NCBI RefSeq assembly: GCF_003217515.1
Contig: NZ_QJSX01000013.1
Coordinates: 62,001 to 126,000 of the forward strand
Direction of reading: 5' to 3'
DNA length: 64,000 nt
Source of the DNA: Deinococcus yavapaiensis KR-236
GTDB taxonomy: Bacteria; Deinococcota; Deinococci; Deinococcales; Deinococcaceae
The translations under genes were made by a program, and so were the position numbers. The notes under the pieces were generated by a model. It had not been told where the DNA came from. It saw only the letters and a program-made list of their open reading frames with translations, and ran no database searches. Below, one piece after another: positions 16,811-24,990 of this stretch; positions within the stretch are counted from its first letter, which is position 1, and each line of letters begins with the position of its first letter.

Positions 16811-18127
16811 TCAGTACGGTTGCGTGTACCAACACCCGGTGAAGCGGTAGTTCGCGCAACCCCAAAACGGGCGGCCGTCGGATCGGCGGCTCAGCAACTG
16901 CAAGTCAGCGCCGCACTCCGGGCACGTCAACGTCTCCTTCTGCACGCGAAACATCGTTCCACTGATCGTTTTGGCGAGGGCGGCGCCTCGCACGTCGACC
17001 GCTCCAGCTTCCCGCAAGCGTTGCAGCGCGGCGAGCAACGTCGCGCCTTGCGTGATCACGTCGTCCAAAACGAGGACGCGCCGACCCGTGCAAGACGCAC
17101 GTACGCTCAGCCCGGCTTTCACCGTCGGGAACCGCGACGCCGCTGGCAGGTGCTTGATGGATGGCGTGCCTTCCTGAAACGCGAGCAGGTGCGCGTCGAA
17201 CGTGACGTCGACGTGCGGGGACGCGTCGGCCATGACGTCGAGAATGCGTTCGAGGCGCGCGTCCTTGCCAGGCTTGGTTGGAACGACCGTGATGGTGTCG
17301 ACGTGCCACGTTGCGGCGGCGTACTCGGCCAGCGCTCGGAGTGCCGGACGCCACGCGTCCGGTACGGGGAACGGCTCCGGGCGTTCTTTCAAGGCGATTT
17401 GACGCGACAGCGGATGCGTGCGGTGCAAGTGCAAGGTGCGGTTGAAGTTCGGGAAGTACCGCCCGAGGACGTCCACGAGGAACGGCGCGTGCCCTGGAAC
17501 GTGCACGCCGACGGGAATGGGCTCTTGCCGTTGCGACGCGGCTTCATCTTGATGCAGCAGGTACCCTTCGAGGAGGGGCCGCGCGAGCGCGGGCGACGTG
17601 AGGTACGTCAACAGGTCGTTTGGCTCGAACAAGAACGCGTCGGGCACGAAGGCGTACGCGTCGGCGTCCGCGTCATGCCACGCGCACAGCGCGGCTTGCA
17701 TGCCCGCGTGGTACGCGGCTTCCATGTCGTCGCGGTGGTCGCCGACGACGACGACGTTCGCCGCGTCGACGTTCAAGCGCTTCGCGGCCAATTCGAACAC
17801 GTCCGGGTACGGTTTGGCGCGCGCCACGTCTTCGTACGTGACGATCGCGGTCCACGTGACGCTTGGAAATAAGTGGGTCAGGAGTGTCTCGGCGTACACG
17901 CGCGTTCCGACGACCGCGGCGGCGAGCGGCACGTGGGTCGTGAGACGCTGCAGCACCACTTCCAAGTCCGGGTGAGGCGTTAAGTCGTGCAGGGCGCGTT
18001 GCAACGCTTCGCGGTCTTGCGTCGCGCAGTACGACTTGAGGTGCCCGGTCGCGGCGAGGGTGTCGTCGAGATCGAAGATGAACGCGCGAACGAGCGGGTG
18101 GACGGGGAGCGGGGAAGTCGCGAGCAT
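16811..18127 (-). CDS. HAD hydrolase-phosphoribosyltransferase with zinc ribbon
   Basis: A 438-residue protein from the ATG at 18127 (GAGGAAC upstream). AFIFDLDDTLAAT near residue 15 is HAD motif I and VVVVGDHRDDMEAAYHAG near 135 is motif IV. VLVLDDVITQGATLL near 368 is the PRPP-binding loop. The last 40 residues carry CPECG...GRPFWGC...C, a topoisomerase-type zinc ribbon likely to bind nucleic acid. It is a paralogue of the gene at 10.8-12.1 kb, sharing DVLGRYF, a V/I-P-S/T-K stretch and the EG...KHLP block. The McrC-type nuclease frame starts immediately after its stop, in the same register, so the two were perhaps once translated as a unit. Confidence 0.85.
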   Translation of the reverse strand: MLATSPLPVHPLVRAFIFDLDDTLAATGHLKSYCATQDREALQRALHDLTPHPDLEVVLQRLTTHVPLAAAVVGTRVYAETLLTHLFPSVTWTAIVTYEDVARAKPYPDVFELAAKRLNVDAANVVVVGDHRDDMEAAYHAGMQAALCAWHDADADAYAFVPDAFLFEPNDLLTYLTSPALARPLLEGYLLHQDEAASQRQEPIPVGVHVPGHAPFLVDVLGRYFPNFNRTLHLHRTHPLSRQIALKERPEPFPVPDAWRPALRALAEYAAATWHVDTITVVPTKPGKDARLERILDVMADASPHVDVTFDAHLLAFQEGTPSIKHLPAASRFPTVKAGLSVRASCTGRRVLVLDDVITQGATLLAALQRLREAGAVDVRGAALAKTISGTMFRVQKETLTCPECGADLQLLSRRSDGRPFWGCANYRFTGCWYTQPY

Positions 18128-18270
18128 GATGTTCCTCGAAGGTGACGGCGGCAGTGAATTGACGGCATTGTAAATCGTTGCGTCACCGAACGAAGCGCAC
18201 GTGCCCGCGACGCCTCGTTTCACGCTGTGGCCCGCGCGTTTGGTGACGCGTGCCGCCGTGAAAGCCGATC

Positions 18271-18314
18271 ATGCGGTGCGAGGACGCCACTGCGGTGGCG
18301 CCCTCGCACCGCAT
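18271..18314. terminator. GC-rich hairpin downstream of the PEGA-protein gene
   Basis: Outer arms ATGCGGTGCGAGG (18271-18283) and CCTCGCACCGCAT (18302-18314), with an inner stem CGCCAC/GTGGCG. It lies about 60 bases past the stop of the minus-strand gene that ends at 18375 and before the next minus-strand start, so it probably separates the two transcripts. Confidence 0.55.
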
Positions 18315-18374
18315 GACGGCTCCGCTCCTCGCGTGATCGACGTGTCGCTTTTCGTCGCTTGGTGGTCGTCGAGG

Positions 18375-20081
18375 TTACTTGCGCGTTAAGCGTTCTCGAA
18401 CTTCCACTTGCCCGTCTGGCGCGACCAGCACGCGTCCCGTGAAATCTAGGTAGCCTGGCAGGCGCAGCGTGTACGTCAAGCGTCCGGGCGTCACGCGTCG
18501 CACCACGAACGGCGTCTTCCCGACGGCTTGGCCGTTGATGATGATGCTCGCGCCGCTTGGCGTGCTGACGAAGGAAACGCTGGGTTGCTCGCGCAGCGTG
18601 AACGTGCTCGCGGTGGTGGCGTTGCCTGTGACGCGCACCACGCGTTCCTCATCGAAGTACCCGTCTCGCCGCACGGTCACGCGGACGTCTCCCGGCGGAA
18701 GGTTTGGCACGACGAACGGCGTGACGCCCACGCGGCGTCCGTCAATCACGATGTCGGCGCCTGAGGGATGGGAAGTGACGTTGAGCGCGCCGAGCGTACG
18801 GGCCAGCGCGGGAACGTTGACCGACCGCGTTTCGCGAGGTCGAAGCTTCACCCTGGCGTTGAACGCTTCGTACCCGGGTGCTTGCACGTGAAGGTGCTGC
18901 TCGTACAGCGATGACACGGCAACTTCAAGGCCGTCGTCAGGAATCACGCCGCGTGAAACGCCGTTTGTGGTGAGCAGCGCCCCAGGCGTTCGCCCTGAAA
19001 CGAACAAGGTCGCGTCTGCCTGCAGAAACGGCGTTTGGTTCGGCAAGCCGTACAACCGCAACGGACAATCGCAGATCTCCTCAATGAGCAAGTAGCGTCC
19101 ATCCAAACTGAATTGCCCGTCGACGATGTTTTGAGCACCTTCAAACGCGCGCGTCACTTGACTGCCCGTTGAGGTGTCCGTCAACACGATGCTTTTTCGT
19201 GGTGAGGCGCTGTTGTCGAAGGACGCGAGGGTGCGACCGTCCGGGCTCAACCAAAACGGGGATCCCGGTCGGGTTTGCGCGATGATGCTGGTTTCGCCCG
19301 TGTCGACATTGGTTTTCGCGATGAACTCGGCGGAAGCACACCCGGACGGGCACCGAGCGAAGGTCGTGTAGTACAGCGTGGCGCCGTCTGGTGAAACGGC
19401 GCTGTGTTCGTACCATTTGAACGGCAGTGACGCGAGCGGTGACTTGCTCGTGAGGTTCACGGTTTGCTGACGAACGAACGCGTCCGAGTAAACGTCAACG
19501 TGTCCTTCTCGAGGAGCGCCGATCACGATGAGCCTCGAGCCGTTGGGCGCGACTTTGAACGTCCGCAGTTGCTTGGTGAGCAAAGCAGGCGGAGCTTGTG
19601 GCGCGCGCAAGTCAAGGCGGTACAGTTCTTCTTGATTGCGGTACGGTCCGCGTTGAAACACGAGCGAGTCGCCGAGCAACGCGGGATTTAAGCAGTAATT
19701 CGTTTGGTTGTCCGCACGGGCCGGGCCGCTTTCGAACAAGCGGCGGTTGGGTTGCGTGACGTCAATGCCAATGACGCACGCGCCCGGTCGAACCAAGGTC
19801 ACGAACAATTGCCGTCCGTCTCGTGAAAAAAGGAAGTCCGTGGCCATCGCGTTCGCTGGAAGGTTCACGGCTTCCGCTTGACTTGCTCCGTCAACGCGCC
19901 GTAACTGCACCCCTTGCGGAGTCTGCACGACCAAGCGTGTTCCATCTGGTGAGAATCGATACTTGCTGAATTTCGGGAGTTCCCGAAGAAGTTGCACGTT
20001 GGGCGGTGACGTCGATTGCGTCACCGCGACGTTTGAAAGAGCGAGCGCGAGAACCAACCACGAGAACATCCTCAATCGCAT
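18375..20081 (-). CDS. Exported beta-propeller protein with two PEGA domains
   Basis: A 568-residue protein with a signal peptide (MRLRMFSWLVLALALSNVAV). Residues about 35-380 contain repeated SPDG / SRDG / SLDG blades of a PD40/WD40-like beta-propeller (for example RFSPDGTRLVV, LSPDGRTLASF). Two PEGA domains follow near 427-490 and 500-565, each with the PSGADIVIDGRRVG or PSGASIIINGQAVG signature and a TPFVV strand. PEGA domains occur on extracellular faces and often bind cell-wall or matrix components. Probably an envelope protein unrelated to the defence genes. It starts next to a long divergent intergenic region. Confidence 0.88.
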   Translation of the reverse strand: MRLRMFSWLVLALALSNVAVTQSTSPPNVQLLRELPKFSKYRFSPDGTRLVVQTPQGVQLRRVDGASQAEAVNLPANAMATDFLFSRDGRQLFVTLVRPGACVIGIDVTQPNRRLFESGPARADNQTNYCLNPALLGDSLVFQRGPYRNQEELYRLDLRAPQAPPALLTKQLRTFKVAPNGSRLIVIGAPREGHVDVYSDAFVRQQTVNLTSKSPLASLPFKWYEHSAVSPDGATLYYTTFARCPSGCASAEFIAKTNVDTGETSIIAQTRPGSPFWLSPDGRTLASFDNSASPRKSIVLTDTSTGSQVTRAFEGAQNIVDGQFSLDGRYLLIEEICDCPLRLYGLPNQTPFLQADATLFVSGRTPGALLTTNGVSRGVIPDDGLEVAVSSLYEQHLHVQAPGYEAFNARVKLRPRETRSVNVPALARTLGALNVTSHPSGADIVIDGRRVGVTPFVVPNLPPGDVRVTVRRDGYFDEERVVRVTGNATTASTFTLREQPSVSFVSTPSGASIIINGQAVGKTPFVVRRVTPGRLTYTLRLPGYLDFTGRVLVAPDGQVEVRERLTRK

Positions 20082-20085
20082 TCCT

Positions 20086-20313
20086 TCACCTCACGAACGA
20101 GTCCTGCGGCTCGGCATGGGTCGCTGACGACCGGGCGGGCCGCCCGGTCAACGTCATCGTGCGAAGAATCGAGTGGTACGAAGAATCGACTGGCACCCAA
20201 ACATTGAAATGCCCCTCGTTGCAGTGCACGTCGAGCATCTCGGAACGCCAGGCGTTCGTTCGCACGAACCAGCGGCCGTTCGCGGTTTTGAGCGTTGACG
20301 TCGTGACACGCAC
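20086..20313 (-). CDS. Possible small protein upstream of the PEGA-protein gene
   Basis: A 75-codon frame from a GTG, ending four bases before the PEGA-protein start. The stretch RWFVRTNAWRSEMLDVHC and the following GHFNVWVPVDSSYH look protein-like, but the end is not, and no good ribosome-binding site is seen. It may be a real small gene, a remnant, or chance. Confidence 0.25.
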   Translation of the reverse strand: MRVTTSTLKTANGRWFVRTNAWRSEMLDVHCNEGHFNVWVPVDSSYHSILRTMTLTGRPARSSATHAEPQDSFVR

Positions 20314-20660
20314 GGCGGTGAAAGCGACGCCGCGGTCCCGCGTGAACGGTGATGTCGTCGGTTGTACCGTGAGCGCTCATGCCTGCACATGCCAGTGCAA
20401 CGCTTCGCGTGCGCGCGTGCTTGATCGTCGAACTGGCCGCATCAACGCTCATCGTAAACAACGTGTCGTCGTTTGGAAGCGCAAATGCCGACGCGCGTTC
20501 AAGCTCGTGTGACGGCAAATCGTCATTTGTGGCGCTCTCGAGAAGAGCGTGTGCGACCATACGGGCACGTGCGAAGCTCGCCTGGAAAGCGTCACGGGTT
20601 CTTGAAGCGGTCGCTGTTCGAAGCGGCGCCACGCTCATTGTCCGAAGGAAATCGAATCGT
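20314..20660. other. Intergenic stretch between divergent genes
   Basis: About 350 bases without a convincing gene. It must hold the promoter of the TPR-protein gene. A short inverted repeat GCTCTCGAGAAGAGC is present near 20531-20545. No repeat array or RNA gene is seen. Confidence 0.4.
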
Positions 20661-22091
20661 ATGACCACGAATGACTCCAACGCCTGGCCGACCGACTCCC
20701 CCACCCCTCCAGAGCCTTCGTCGGCACCGAAGAAGACATCACGTCGCACGATAACCATCGTGCTCACGTTGCTGGGCGTCACGGCAATCGCAAGTGCTGG
20801 CGGCGCGTGGTGGTACACGCAAGAAGGCTTTTCGCAAGCGCCGGACACGACGGCCGTCGTCTTCACGGACGCCGTGCGCGCGGGTGAGTACGGGCGGGCG
20901 TACGACCTTCTCACGCCACGCAGTCGAACGGCCCTTACGTTTTCGCAATTTCAGCAACTCATCCGGGCCTTTCAGCAGCGCCTGCCGGCCGACTCGTCTG
21001 GCGTCACGGTCGTGAAAGACGACGGTTTCTTCGCGCGTGGGGCGACGTTGACGTTGCACGGCGAAACGCGCGCCGTGCAACGCGTGACGCGAGCCACGCC
21101 GCCACTGCGACTGCAACTTGAGAACGGCCGTTGGCGAGTGGTCGCCACGAACTTGTACGCACACGCAATGGTTGCGTTGCTGCCAGATTTGCGCGACTTG
21201 ATTCCGCCGAATCGACCGGGTGAGCAGCACTTCGGTTCTCGCTCGGACATCGATCGGGCTGTCGCGACGGAGAAAGCGAAAGGTGACGAGTTGCTGCGCC
21301 GCGTCAACACGTGGCATCTGCGAGCCGTTGCGTTCGACGATTCCTTTAAAGCGCAAGGCCTTCTCAAGGAAGCGGCGGCGTTACGGCAAGCGCTTGACCC
21401 GGCGCTCGTGGAAGCGGCGCGGCGCGCACGAACGGCGGCGTCTCGGGATCGCTTGAACGACTTGATGATTCAAGCGTTCGTCGCATTCAACATGTACGAC
21501 AACGAACGCGCCGCTGCGATTTACCGGCAGGTGCTGGCCAGTCCGCTCGCGACGCAAAAGCAACGTTCGGACGCACAAGGAGGCCTTGAGGAGATCGCGG
21601 GTAGGAACCGCACGAAAGCCCATTGGGCGTCGCTGGAGCAAGCCAACCGCGCGTACGACCGGGCCGAGCATCAAAAAGCCATTGCCATCTTGCAGGAGTT
21701 GCTCGCTGAAGACGACCTCACGGTCGAGCAGCGCGCTCAAGTGAACTACTTGTTGTCCTTCGCGTACCGAGACTTCGAAGACGTGCCGAACAACATGCAA
21801 AAAGCCATTGACGCCGCGCGCGCCGCCACGGACGCTGACCCTTCAAACGGCGAGTACTGGTGTAACTTGGGCGACCGCTTACGTCAATACAAAGTGCACG
21901 GTGAGTCGACGCGCGCGTTTCTGCGTGGTATCTCACGTGCGTCGACCAGTAAAGTCAAAGCTGACTGCTACGTGTACTACGGTTGGAACTTGTACGAAGA
22001 CGACGATTACGACGGCGCTCGGGCCGCGTGGGAGAAAGCCGTCGACCTCGATCCTCAAAACCCGGACGCGTTGAGAGCCTTGAATCAGTGA
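20661..22091 (+). CDS. Membrane-anchored TPR protein
   Basis: A 476-residue protein from the ATG at 20661, chosen for GAAGGAA 10 bases upstream and the membrane anchor that follows. Residues 1-28 are Pro/Thr/Ser-rich and cytoplasmic, 29-50 form one transmembrane helix (ITIVLTLLGVTAIASAGGAW), and the rest is outside. Residues 60-170 resemble a DUF4878/NTF2-like module. From about 270 onward there are tetratricopeptide-type helices, ending in the canonical GARAAWEKAVDLDPQNPDAL. Likely an envelope scaffold. No defence link is evident. Confidence 0.85.
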   Translation: MTTNDSNAWPTDSPTPPEPSSAPKKTSRRTITIVLTLLGVTAIASAGGAWWYTQEGFSQAPDTTAVVFTDAVRAGEYGRAYDLLTPRSRTALTFSQFQQLIRAFQQRLPADSSGVTVVKDDGFFARGATLTLHGETRAVQRVTRATPPLRLQLENGRWRVVATNLYAHAMVALLPDLRDLIPPNRPGEQHFGSRSDIDRAVATEKAKGDELLRRVNTWHLRAVAFDDSFKAQGLLKEAAALRQALDPALVEAARRARTAASRDRLNDLMIQAFVAFNMYDNERAAAIYRQVLASPLATQKQRSDAQGGLEEIAGRNRTKAHWASLEQANRAYDRAEHQKAIAILQELLAEDDLTVEQRAQVNYLLSFAYRDFEDVPNNMQKAIDAARAATDADPSNGEYWCNLGDRLRQYKVHGESTRAFLRGISRASTSKVKADCYVYYGWNLYEDDDYDGARAAWEKAVDLDPQNPDALRALNQ

Positions 22092-22101
22092 AGAACGGAA
22101 C

Positions 22102-22138
22102 GCGCTTCGGGCCACACGAGACGCGTGGCCCGGGGCGC
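22102..22138. terminator. Hairpin after the TPR-protein gene
   Basis: Core arms CGGGCCAC (22108-22115) and GTGGCCCG (22125-22132), extended by GCGC/GCGC through two G-T pairs, 11 bases past the stop. The rest of the gap to 22416 shows nothing recognisable. Confidence 0.5.
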
Positions 22139-22416
22139 GTTGAAGCGAGCTTTGATCGAATTTCGCGGCCTGTTCACGACTGCAAGATGGTCGCGTGGTC
22201 TTCGTCGAGCACCCCGCCCCCCTCGAGTAGGGACCGAGCGGCACCGCGATTCTCGCTCGCTCTTGTCGACCCAGCCTCCGCGAGGACCACGGTGCTTCAT
22301 GACGCGGACCGCAGCGCGATGCCGCCGTCCGCTGCGTCGAGACGGCAGCGAATGCACCCTTGCAGGCCTTCGTGCGTGAAGCGCTCGTTTGCCCGTAACT
22401 CGCGAAGGCACGCTCG

Positions 22417-22422
22417 TATGCT
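22417..22422 (+). promoter_or_regulatory. Candidate leaderless -10 element
   Basis: TATGCT ends six bases before the ATG at 22429, the arrangement of leaderless transcripts in Deinococcus. No ribosome-binding site precedes the gene, which supports this reading. Confidence 0.4.
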
Positions 22423-22428
22423 GAACGC

Positions 22429-23001
22429 ATGGATGACAGCAGCTTCTACAGTGGCGACTGCCCGAATTGCTATGGAAGCGGGTACGATGACGGTCAGTGC
22501 GACATGTGCAGTGGCACGGGTACGGCTTTTCAATTCGCGCTCCCACCCGAGGAGCGCGGGCCAGAAGCGAGTCGGCGAAGACAGGAAGCGAACGACGCGC
22601 TGATCAGCGACCCCTTCGATGTACCGAACGACGCGGATGACCCTTCGTTCGTTGGGGTGGTCGTTGAGGACGTCGCGGCAACGCAACCAGACGCGATGAA
22701 GCTGGACGGCGAGTTCTACGCGGGCCGTTGCCGTGACGTCGAGGAGGCCTTGCAACGGTACCATTGGGCGTTTTTCGTGTTCGAGCCAGGCTCGTATCCG
22801 CTCGGGAAGGACGACTTGTACCATCAGGTGTTCGTCGTGAACGAGTTGGACGCGTTGCTGTACCTTGATGATCTGCGCGCTCGCACGCCCGACTCGGAAG
22901 TACTCGCGTTGCATGAACGCGCCATTCGAGCGCAGATGCTCGCGGAATCGGTCGATTGGGCGAAGGTACATCGGCAACGACGCTCGACCCGCCAGCGGTA
23001 A
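22429..23001 (+). CDS. Hypothetical protein with DnaJ-type Cys motif
   Basis: A 190-residue protein. Residues 10-33 contain two Cys-x-x-Cys-x-Gly-x-Gly units (CPNCYGSG and CDMCSGTG), the zinc-binding repeat of DnaJ-type and anti-termination zinc modules. The remaining 150 residues are an acidic alpha/beta region with no known motif (FFVFEPGSYPLGKDDLYHQV in the middle). A zinc-binding structural role is likely; the function is unknown. It appears to be a single-gene unit. Confidence 0.7.
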   Translation: MDDSSFYSGDCPNCYGSGYDDGQCDMCSGTGTAFQFALPPEERGPEASRRRQEANDALISDPFDVPNDADDPSFVGVVVEDVAATQPDAMKLDGEFYAGRCRDVEEALQRYHWAFFVFEPGSYPLGKDDLYHQVFVVNELDALLYLDDLRARTPDSEVLALHERAIRAQMLAESVDWAKVHRQRRSTRQR

Positions 23002-23206
23002 AACCTCCGCCGTTGTGCGACCGCGCGGACGTATCGGCGGCGCGGCCTCCGAGGGCGGCGAAACGCGAAACGTTCCGCGCCCTTGCACGCAACTCACACG
23101 TGATTTGGAGGTGCTGGAATGAGCTTGGACGCTTCGCCGTCACGTCGTTCGACCGTCCGGCACTTGTCGGCGCGCGTCGCTCTGCGAGTGCGACAATGCA
23201 CGGGTT

Positions 23207-24889
23207 ATGAGCGCGAAAATCCACGGAGCGGAGTACCCGGTTCAAAAGATCTTCAGTGACGACTTCACCTTCACGATTCCGTTGTACCAACGCCCGTATT
23301 CCTGGACGACCGAGCAAGCCGGCGAGTTGCTCGAAGACCTGTTGACGGCGCTCGACAACGCGCAAGAACCGTACTTTCTCGGCAGCATCGTCCTCATCAA
23401 GACGGACGGCCGAGCGGACGCCGAAGTGATCGACGGTCAGCAACGCCTCACGACCTTGACGATTCTTCTCGCAGCGCTTCGCGATTCACTGCAAGAAGCA
23501 GGACATGCCGCGGCCAGCAGCTTGAACAAGTACGTGTTTCAGCAAGGTGACGTGTTCACGGGCACGCCGGATAAACCACGCTTGACATTACGCGAACGCG
23601 ACGCCGCGTTTTTCCGCACGCACATTCAAGACGCGCGCGGCTTTCACGGTGTTTCAGAGCAGCTGCCCGATCCGCAGCGTCACTTGCGCGGCAACTACGA
23701 GTTGTTCAAATCGCGGCTCAACGCGTTGGCGGTGTCCGTGCGCACGCAACTCGCGTCGTTCGTCCTGACCAACTGCTTTCTCGTCGCGGTGTCCACGCCC
23801 ACCATGGAGTCCGCGTACCGCATTTTCAGCGTTATGAACGACCGCGGCTTGGACTTGTCGCACACGGACATCCTCAAATCGGAAGTGATCGGAGCGATTC
23901 CAGCGGCGCAACGCGAGCAGTACACCACCATTTGGGAGGAACTCGAGCAGACCCTCGGCCGCGATCACTTCGAAAGCGTCTTCAAGCACCTACGCACGGT
24001 CGTCCGTAAGATCAAACCGCAAGACACGCTGCTCAAAGAGTTCCGGACGTTCGTTCGCCCGCACGAAGACCCCGTCGCGTTCATCGAACGGTACTTGCAA
24101 CCGTACGCTTTGGCGTACTCGACGTTGCGTGACTGCGCGTACGAAAGCGTGCAAGCCGCGGAGGACATCAACGCCCTCTTGGAATGGCTGGGCCGCGTCG
24201 ACAACGAAGATTGGGTGCCGCCAGCGTTGGTGTTCTTCGTGCAGCATCAACATCAACCGGCCTTGCTGCTGCAGTTCTTCACGCGTTTGGAGCGCCTCGC
24301 GGCCGGCATGATGATTTTCCGCGCGAACATCAACGAGCGCATCAATCGCTACGCGGCGTTACTCACCGCGTTGGAGCAAGGCAACGCGCTCGCTGCTGGC
24401 AGTCCGCTCGACCTCACGGCCGAGGAGTGCCACAAGGTGGTGCGCGCCTTGGATGGCGACGTGTACAACGCCACGAAAATCCGCACGTACATTTTGCTGC
24501 GCCTCGACGCGGCCTTGTCCGGCGGAGGCGCTCGGTACGACCACAAGACGATCAGCATCGAGCACGTGCTGCCACAAAATCCACGCGTCGGCAGCACGTG
24601 GCTGCAGTGGTTTCCGGACGTGCAAGAGCGGGACCGCGCGGTGCATCGTCTCGGCAACCTCGTGCTGCTGTCGAAGTCGAAGAACAGCCAAGCGGGCACG
24701 TTCGACTTCGACAAGAAGAAGAGTGTTTACTTCCGCGCGCGTGACGGCGTGTCGCCATTCGCGCTCACCACGCAGGTGCTGATGGAAGCTGAGTGGACGC
24801 CGAACGTGCTGCACCGCCGGCAACGCGCGCTGGTGCAGTTGTTGATGAACGTCTGGCAGCTTGGTGTGCTTCGAGACGCCGTATCGTAA
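23207..24889 (+). CDS. GmrSD-type DUF262/DUF1524 enzyme
   Basis: A 560-residue protein. The DUF262 N-terminus has FTIPLYQRPYSW near residue 25 and VIDGQQRLTTLTIL near 75, a ParB/Srx-like nucleotide-binding fold. The C-terminal DUF1524 region has IEHVLPQNP near 452 and HRLGNLVLLSKSKNS near 485, the His/Asn arrangement of an HNH-type nuclease. This is the single-chain form of GmrS-GmrD, a type IV restriction enzyme that cuts DNA with sugar-modified hydroxymethylcytosine; other family members cut plain or methylated phage DNA. It stands alone, ending at a very strong hairpin. Confidence 0.92.
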   Translation: MSAKIHGAEYPVQKIFSDDFTFTIPLYQRPYSWTTEQAGELLEDLLTALDNAQEPYFLGSIVLIKTDGRADAEVIDGQQRLTTLTILLAALRDSLQEAGHAAASSLNKYVFQQGDVFTGTPDKPRLTLRERDAAFFRTHIQDARGFHGVSEQLPDPQRHLRGNYELFKSRLNALAVSVRTQLASFVLTNCFLVAVSTPTMESAYRIFSVMNDRGLDLSHTDILKSEVIGAIPAAQREQYTTIWEELEQTLGRDHFESVFKHLRTVVRKIKPQDTLLKEFRTFVRPHEDPVAFIERYLQPYALAYSTLRDCAYESVQAAEDINALLEWLGRVDNEDWVPPALVFFVQHQHQPALLLQFFTRLERLAAGMMIFRANINERINRYAALLTALEQGNALAAGSPLDLTAEECHKVVRALDGDVYNATKIRTYILLRLDAALSGGGARYDHKTISIEHVLPQNPRVGSTWLQWFPDVQERDRAVHRLGNLVLLSKSKNSQAGTFDFDKKKSVYFRARDGVSPFALTTQVLMEAEWTPNVLHRRQRALVQLLMNVWQLGVLRDAVS

Positions 24890-24899
24890 GCGTCCGCCA

Positions 24900-24950
24900 C
24901 GTCAAGAAGTGACGCTCGGCACCGCTGGTGCCGAGCGTCACTTCTTGACG
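24900..24950. terminator. 24-base-arm perfect hairpin
   Basis: Arms 24900-24923 and 24927-24950 are exact complements around the loop GCT, ten bases past the GmrSD-type stop. It should stop transcription or protect the 3' end. There is no U-tract. Confidence 0.7.
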
Positions 24951-24990
24951 CCGGTGGGCGTCATCGTGAAGGCACGAAGAGGAGGGTCGC

